From contig CP007444.1 of the NCBI GenBank assembly GCA_000632805.1, forward strand, positions 5,196,772 to 5,260,771: a stretch of 64,000 nt of DNA. The letters run 5' to 3'. The notes under the pieces were generated by a model. It was not told the DNA's origin, ran no database searches, and saw only the letters and a program-made list of their open reading frames with translations. Positions 61,468 through 64,000 of the stretch are shown in pieces; position 1 is the first letter of the stretch, and each line of letters begins with the position of its first letter. This DNA comes from Dyella jiangningensis (GTDB taxonomy: Bacteria; Pseudomonadota; Gammaproteobacteria; Xanthomonadales; Rhodanobacteraceae). Position numbers and translations under genes: made by a program.

Positions 61468-61701
61468 ATGACGGCGAATCCCGATCCGACCGCGGAAGGC
61501 CTGCTTCGCTATAGGGCAACGAAGGGATTCTTTGACCTTGCCGAATTCTTTCTAGTACGCAAGGGAGCGTCTCGACTTGTGCCATGTCGATGTAGATCCG
61601 GTTGCCTCGATCCTTGCATGGGCGGGTGTGGCTGTCAGGCGTGCGCCTGGCGATCGGCAGCGGATGGCCAACCATCGAAGAGAGATTGGTTGCAACTTTG
61701 A
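61468..61701 (+). CDS. 77-aa Cys-rich hypothetical protein
   Basis: Start at 61468 with GGGAG 8 nt upstream. The second half has eight Cys in about 22 residues (PCRCRSGCLDPCMGGCGCQA), a pattern for zinc or metal binding. The first half is ordinary (GLLRYRATKGFFDLAEFFLV). A perfect hairpin follows. No function recognised; an opposite-strand frame is less convincing. Confidence 0.45.
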   Translation: MTANPDPTAEGLLRYRATKGFFDLAEFFLVRKGASRLVPCRCRSGCLDPCMGGCGCQACAWRSAADGQPSKRDWLQL

Positions 61702-61706
61702 GCTGC

Positions 61707-61732
61707 GGGAGCTGCCGTGCCCGGCAGCTCCC
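61707..61732. terminator. Perfect 11-bp hairpin
   Basis: GGGAGCTGCCG and CGGCAGCTCCC around a 4-nt loop, 6 bp after the Cys-rich gene. There is no T-run, so it is a weak or Rho-like terminator or an RNA end-protecting stem. Confidence 0.55.
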
Positions 61733-62135
61733 TGAGCGCCAGGAAGACGTCATCGTTCCCTGATCTCGGCCAATGCTCGCCCTTGACCGGAAGCGGGCGT
61801 TGCAACGACACAAGAATTTCGGATTGAAGGTAGTCCGCCGGTTCTGGCTACGTACTGGTTTCTGGTTCCGGCCCCGCAGCGACTCACTACGTTGAAGCAG
61901 GACCACAACAGCCCCGGACATGACCAGGGATTTCGTCTCGGCTTGCTGGCTGCATCGTCAAGAAAATGCACTTGGCAAGGCCGTGACACGTGCCTTCACC
62001 CTGCCCGATGAGGCTTAAGGGGACGGCCTCACATGCAACCACCCTACCCAAGGTGTCGATATCTTTGCGATGACCGACCTTGCAAGACACGACGACTCGC
62101 CTACGACGGCCTGCCTGTATCAAAGGACCAGCATC
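61733..62135. other. Gap with no supported gene
   Basis: About 400 bp. Frames on both strands are short and uneven. A promoter for the secreted protein is expected at the right side. Confidence 0.45.
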
Positions 62136-62579
62136 ATGAAAGTGCTCGTTGCCGCCGCCTTCCTCCTGGGGGCCACCTCGACGTGTTGGGCGCAGCAGAC
62201 GAGCTCAACGGATGAGTACCATCGAGGTTATCTCTGGGCTCAGATACATGAGGTCGACAACACTTCGACCTGCGCCGGTATATCCGAGTCTTTCAGCGAG
62301 GGGTGTGCAGCCTTCGTCGCAGATAAGCGGATGCCCAAGTTGGGAGATGGAAGGTCGACCATGGCACCTTCCACGAATCCCGCCCCTGGAGGCAGCTTGC
62401 ACGACCGCAAGCATGCCTGTGCAGCGTCCATCCAACTGGAGCAAGCGTCCAATCAGTTGGCGCGCTGCGCCATAAGTAACCAACCCAGCGATGGCTGCGC
62501 AAGCGAATATCGCGATGTTCGCGATACGTTCAACCGCTACTCTGGCATGTCGCACAGCGCTGGCGAGGCGTGCAAGTAG
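62136..62579 (+). CDS. Secreted Cys-containing hypothetical protein
   Basis: 147 residues from the ATG at 62136. Signal peptide MKVLVAAAFLLGATSTCWA with cleavage before QQ. The mature protein has six cysteines (STCAG, EGCAAF, HACAA, ARCAIS, DGCAS, EACK), probably three disulfides. The middle has Pro/Gly/Thr-rich linker DGRSTMAPSTNPAPGG. Periplasmic or exported; no known domain. Confidence 0.6.
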   Translation: MKVLVAAAFLLGATSTCWAQQTSSTDEYHRGYLWAQIHEVDNTSTCAGISESFSEGCAAFVADKRMPKLGDGRSTMAPSTNPAPGGSLHDRKHACAASIQLEQASNQLARCAISNQPSDGCASEYRDVRDTFNRYSGMSHSAGEACK

Positions 62580-62742
62580 GCAAGCTGGATTTCCACCATC
62601 GTTGGGGCAGGCAAGGCGATGGGACTCATCGCTCAAACCAAGCAAACATCATCATTTGTTCGGCGATCAGCCATCCAGCCGGCCGATCCTCGCCAGTGCT
62701 GGAGGAGAGGGATGCACCCTCGCCATGCGGATAGAAGGGCAC

Positions 62743-62964
62743 CTAGCTCGTTTGGACCCACGCAAACTCGATGTCATCCTGAACGGCCTCGTTGATCTCG
62801 CCATCCGGAACTCCCAGAAGTTCGTTGATGCGTCCATGTCGCATGCCGAAGAAGATGCCGCTACGCCGGAAGGTGGCGGTCCACGTGACGCGATCAGGGT
62901 TGGCGCGCTCGTAGTCACCTTCGTACGTAAAGCCGTTGGTGGTCTTGCCGGAAATACTGGTCAT
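62743..62964 (-). CDS. 73-aa conserved hypothetical protein
   Basis: Start at 62964 after AAGGGAAG. Sequence ISGKTTNGFTYEGDYERANP followed by RVTWTATFRRSGIFFG fits a small beta-sheet protein seen in Burkholderia and relatives as hypothetical. It ends IEFAWVQTS. No function known; likely monocistronic. Confidence 0.6.
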   Translation of the reverse strand: MTSISGKTTNGFTYEGDYERANPDRVTWTATFRRSGIFFGMRHGRINELLGVPDGEINEAVQDDIEFAWVQTS

Positions 62965-63058
62965 GATGGCTTCCCTTGGGGTAGATCGTCTTTGCGCCTT
63001 CCGTCCCTGGATGGCGGCCGGCGTGGAAAGGTCGAGCGTTGTTGGCCAGCGACTACCG

Positions 63059-63337
63059 TCAGCGATTGGCAAGCTCAGCGTTTAGGCAGGGTGCACCGTC
63101 GTCGTCCATACGATCGGCGTCCAGGTCTTGGCGGTTTTTGTTGGACTCCAGCAAATCGATCTTCGGCACGACCTCACTTCGTCGTGCTGTAGCCTTGGCT
63201 CGCGGCGATGCCACCGATGCGTCGTACCCCGGAAACCAGCGATTGCGCTGCTCGTTGTCTGCAGCCTCCGAAAGGGGCTGGAAGTGCAGCTTATGAGGGT
63301 GGAAGTAGAGCGAATTCGTTTGATTGATGATGTACAT
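63059..63337 (-). CDS. Small hypothetical protein with RWFPGY motif
   Basis: 92 residues from the ATG at 63337 (a GAGG-type site upstream). Begins MYIINQTNSLYFHPHKLHFQ and contains NRWFPGYDASVAS. The motif recurs in the next upstream gene. C-terminal part is charged and probably flexible. Function unknown. Confidence 0.5.
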   Translation of the reverse strand: MYIINQTNSLYFHPHKLHFQPLSEAADNEQRNRWFPGYDASVASPRAKATARRSEVVPKIDLLESNKNRQDLDADRMDDDGAPCLNAELANR

Positions 63338-63512
63338 GGAGTTGCCTCGAGTGTCGACCTGCATCCTTCAGGTCGTAAGCAAGCGCTAGCCCGCGGCTCC
63401 GGCCAAGGCGGAGAAAACTCAGAGGCCTTGCAAGAAAACTACAGCTAGTCTGAGGCATTCCGGAGCGGGTCTAACGAAGCCCCGGTGCACGATCAACATG
63501 CGCTTTGTTCTG

Positions 63513-63740
63513 TTACGCCGCTGTAAGGTGTCGCCAGGATGCTGGCCCGACTTTCTTCGAAGTCGCGCCTACCGGTTGCTCACCTGCTTCCACGTGCGCC
63601 AGCACTCTCAACCATCGAATTGAGCTGAGATCTACGATCTCCTCGCGCACCACGTAGACAGCGCTGTAATAGCCAGGAAGCCACCGATCGGGGCGTTGGC
63701 GGTCATAGAGCCTGGGAGGAATGAAGTACGTGCCGTCCAT
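63513..63740 (-). CDS. Small hypothetical protein, related to the RWFPGY gene
   Basis: 75 residues from the ATG at 63740, with AGGTG upstream. MDGTYFIPPRLYDRQRPDRW continues LPGYYSAVYVVREEIVD, so RPDRWLPGY parallels QRNRWFPGY of the neighbour. The rest (LRVLAHVEAGEQPVG) is not informative. Function unknown. Confidence 0.5.
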   Translation of the reverse strand: MDGTYFIPPRLYDRQRPDRWLPGYYSAVYVVREEIVDLSSIRWLRVLAHVEAGEQPVGATSKKVGPASWRHLTAA

Positions 63741-64000
63741 AAATTCACCTGGAGTGTTAGCTCGCAACAAGCGAGCGTAGGCGGACCGCAGTCCGCAACT
63801 CCAGCAAAAACCGGAGATGACTCAAAGGGCGTCAGGGAAGGTGTCGCGCGATTGAGGCGCGTGGAACGAGTGTCAGAAGATTCAGCGCTCGACGAGCGTG
63901 CACCACTTAGCGTGATGAGGATGTGCGGTCTGCCGACAGACGGCTGTGTCGGTTTTCGCCATTTCATGAGGCGTCGGCTTGGAAGTGTGCGTCACTACAT
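63741..64000. other. Right edge without supported gene
   Basis: About 260 bp. Minus-strand frames here run out of the window or have no ribosome site; nothing can be supported. Confidence 0.4.

Noticed and set aside
32098-61829. 19-bp near-repeat (18 of 19) at 32098 and 61811, CAAGAATTTnGGATTGAAG, as possible element boundary
   Set aside because: One or two such matches are expected by chance in 64 kb and similarity fades quickly on both sides.

Overview
The window looks like a chromosome segment of a high-GC gammaproteobacterium of the Xanthomonadales (Lysobacterales), most likely the Rhodanobacteraceae (Dyella, Luteibacter or Rhodanobacter type). This rests on gene content (DnrO-like periplasmic protein beside a TonB-dependent copper receptor, azurin, a gap/pyk/fba/tkt/pgk neighbourhood, class I aldolase) and on the C-rich intergenic palindromes. 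No genus assignment can be proven from the sequence alone. No tRNA, rRNA or CRISPR array was seen.

Core part, about 1-31.9 kb. It opens with ubiV (cut by the window edge) and ubiU, for oxygen-independent ubiquinone synthesis. A copper-related group follows (DnrO-like protein, OprC-type receptor, DUF2946 protein). Next is a tightly packed minus-strand operon: SirB family, tyrosine-decarboxylase-type enzyme, prephenate-dehydrogenase-like protein, ubiD. A decayed membrane-protein gene, tpx, azurin and gap come next, then OsmC, an S1/P1 nuclease, pyk, class I aldolase, two outer-membrane barrels, tkt, a HAD phosphatase, pgk, maiA, pilU, two DUF4398-like envelope proteins, cystathionine beta-synthase and glmS. 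FNR/Anr-type boxes sit upstream of both ubiU and azu and tie them to low-oxygen control.

Accessory part, about 31.9-60.7 kb, has lower GC. It starts 26 bp after the glmS stop, the classical attTn7 position, with a TGT terminus and three repeated putative TnsB-binding sites. Inside are a five-gene type I restriction island (hsdM, hsdS, an RloC/PrrC-like ATPase, hsdR, a YgjP-like metallopeptidase) and then a Tn7-like transposition module (tnsA, tnsB, tnsC, plus two convergent tniQ/tnsD genes). The tns operon has a structured leader that buries its Shine-Dalgarno sequence. Beyond it lie a large serine recombinase with two ParB/RepB-like proteins and an XRE regulator. After these come a bacterial ubiquitin-like operon (57-aa protein, one-domain UBL, DUF6791-ThiF E1, DUF6527 protein, perhaps a membrane protein) and a divergent XRE-ImmA/IrrE plus PIN pair. 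The last two units share one intergenic region with four alternating GTTTAC half-sites, so they may be one regulated defence unit. The distal end of the Tn7-like element is not settled: one matching site lies at 50.8 kb, but no target duplication was found.

Right edge, 60.7-64 kb: small hypothetical genes (Lys-rich, Cys-rich, secreted, and two related small proteins), sparse coding, and no clear return to recognisable core genes.
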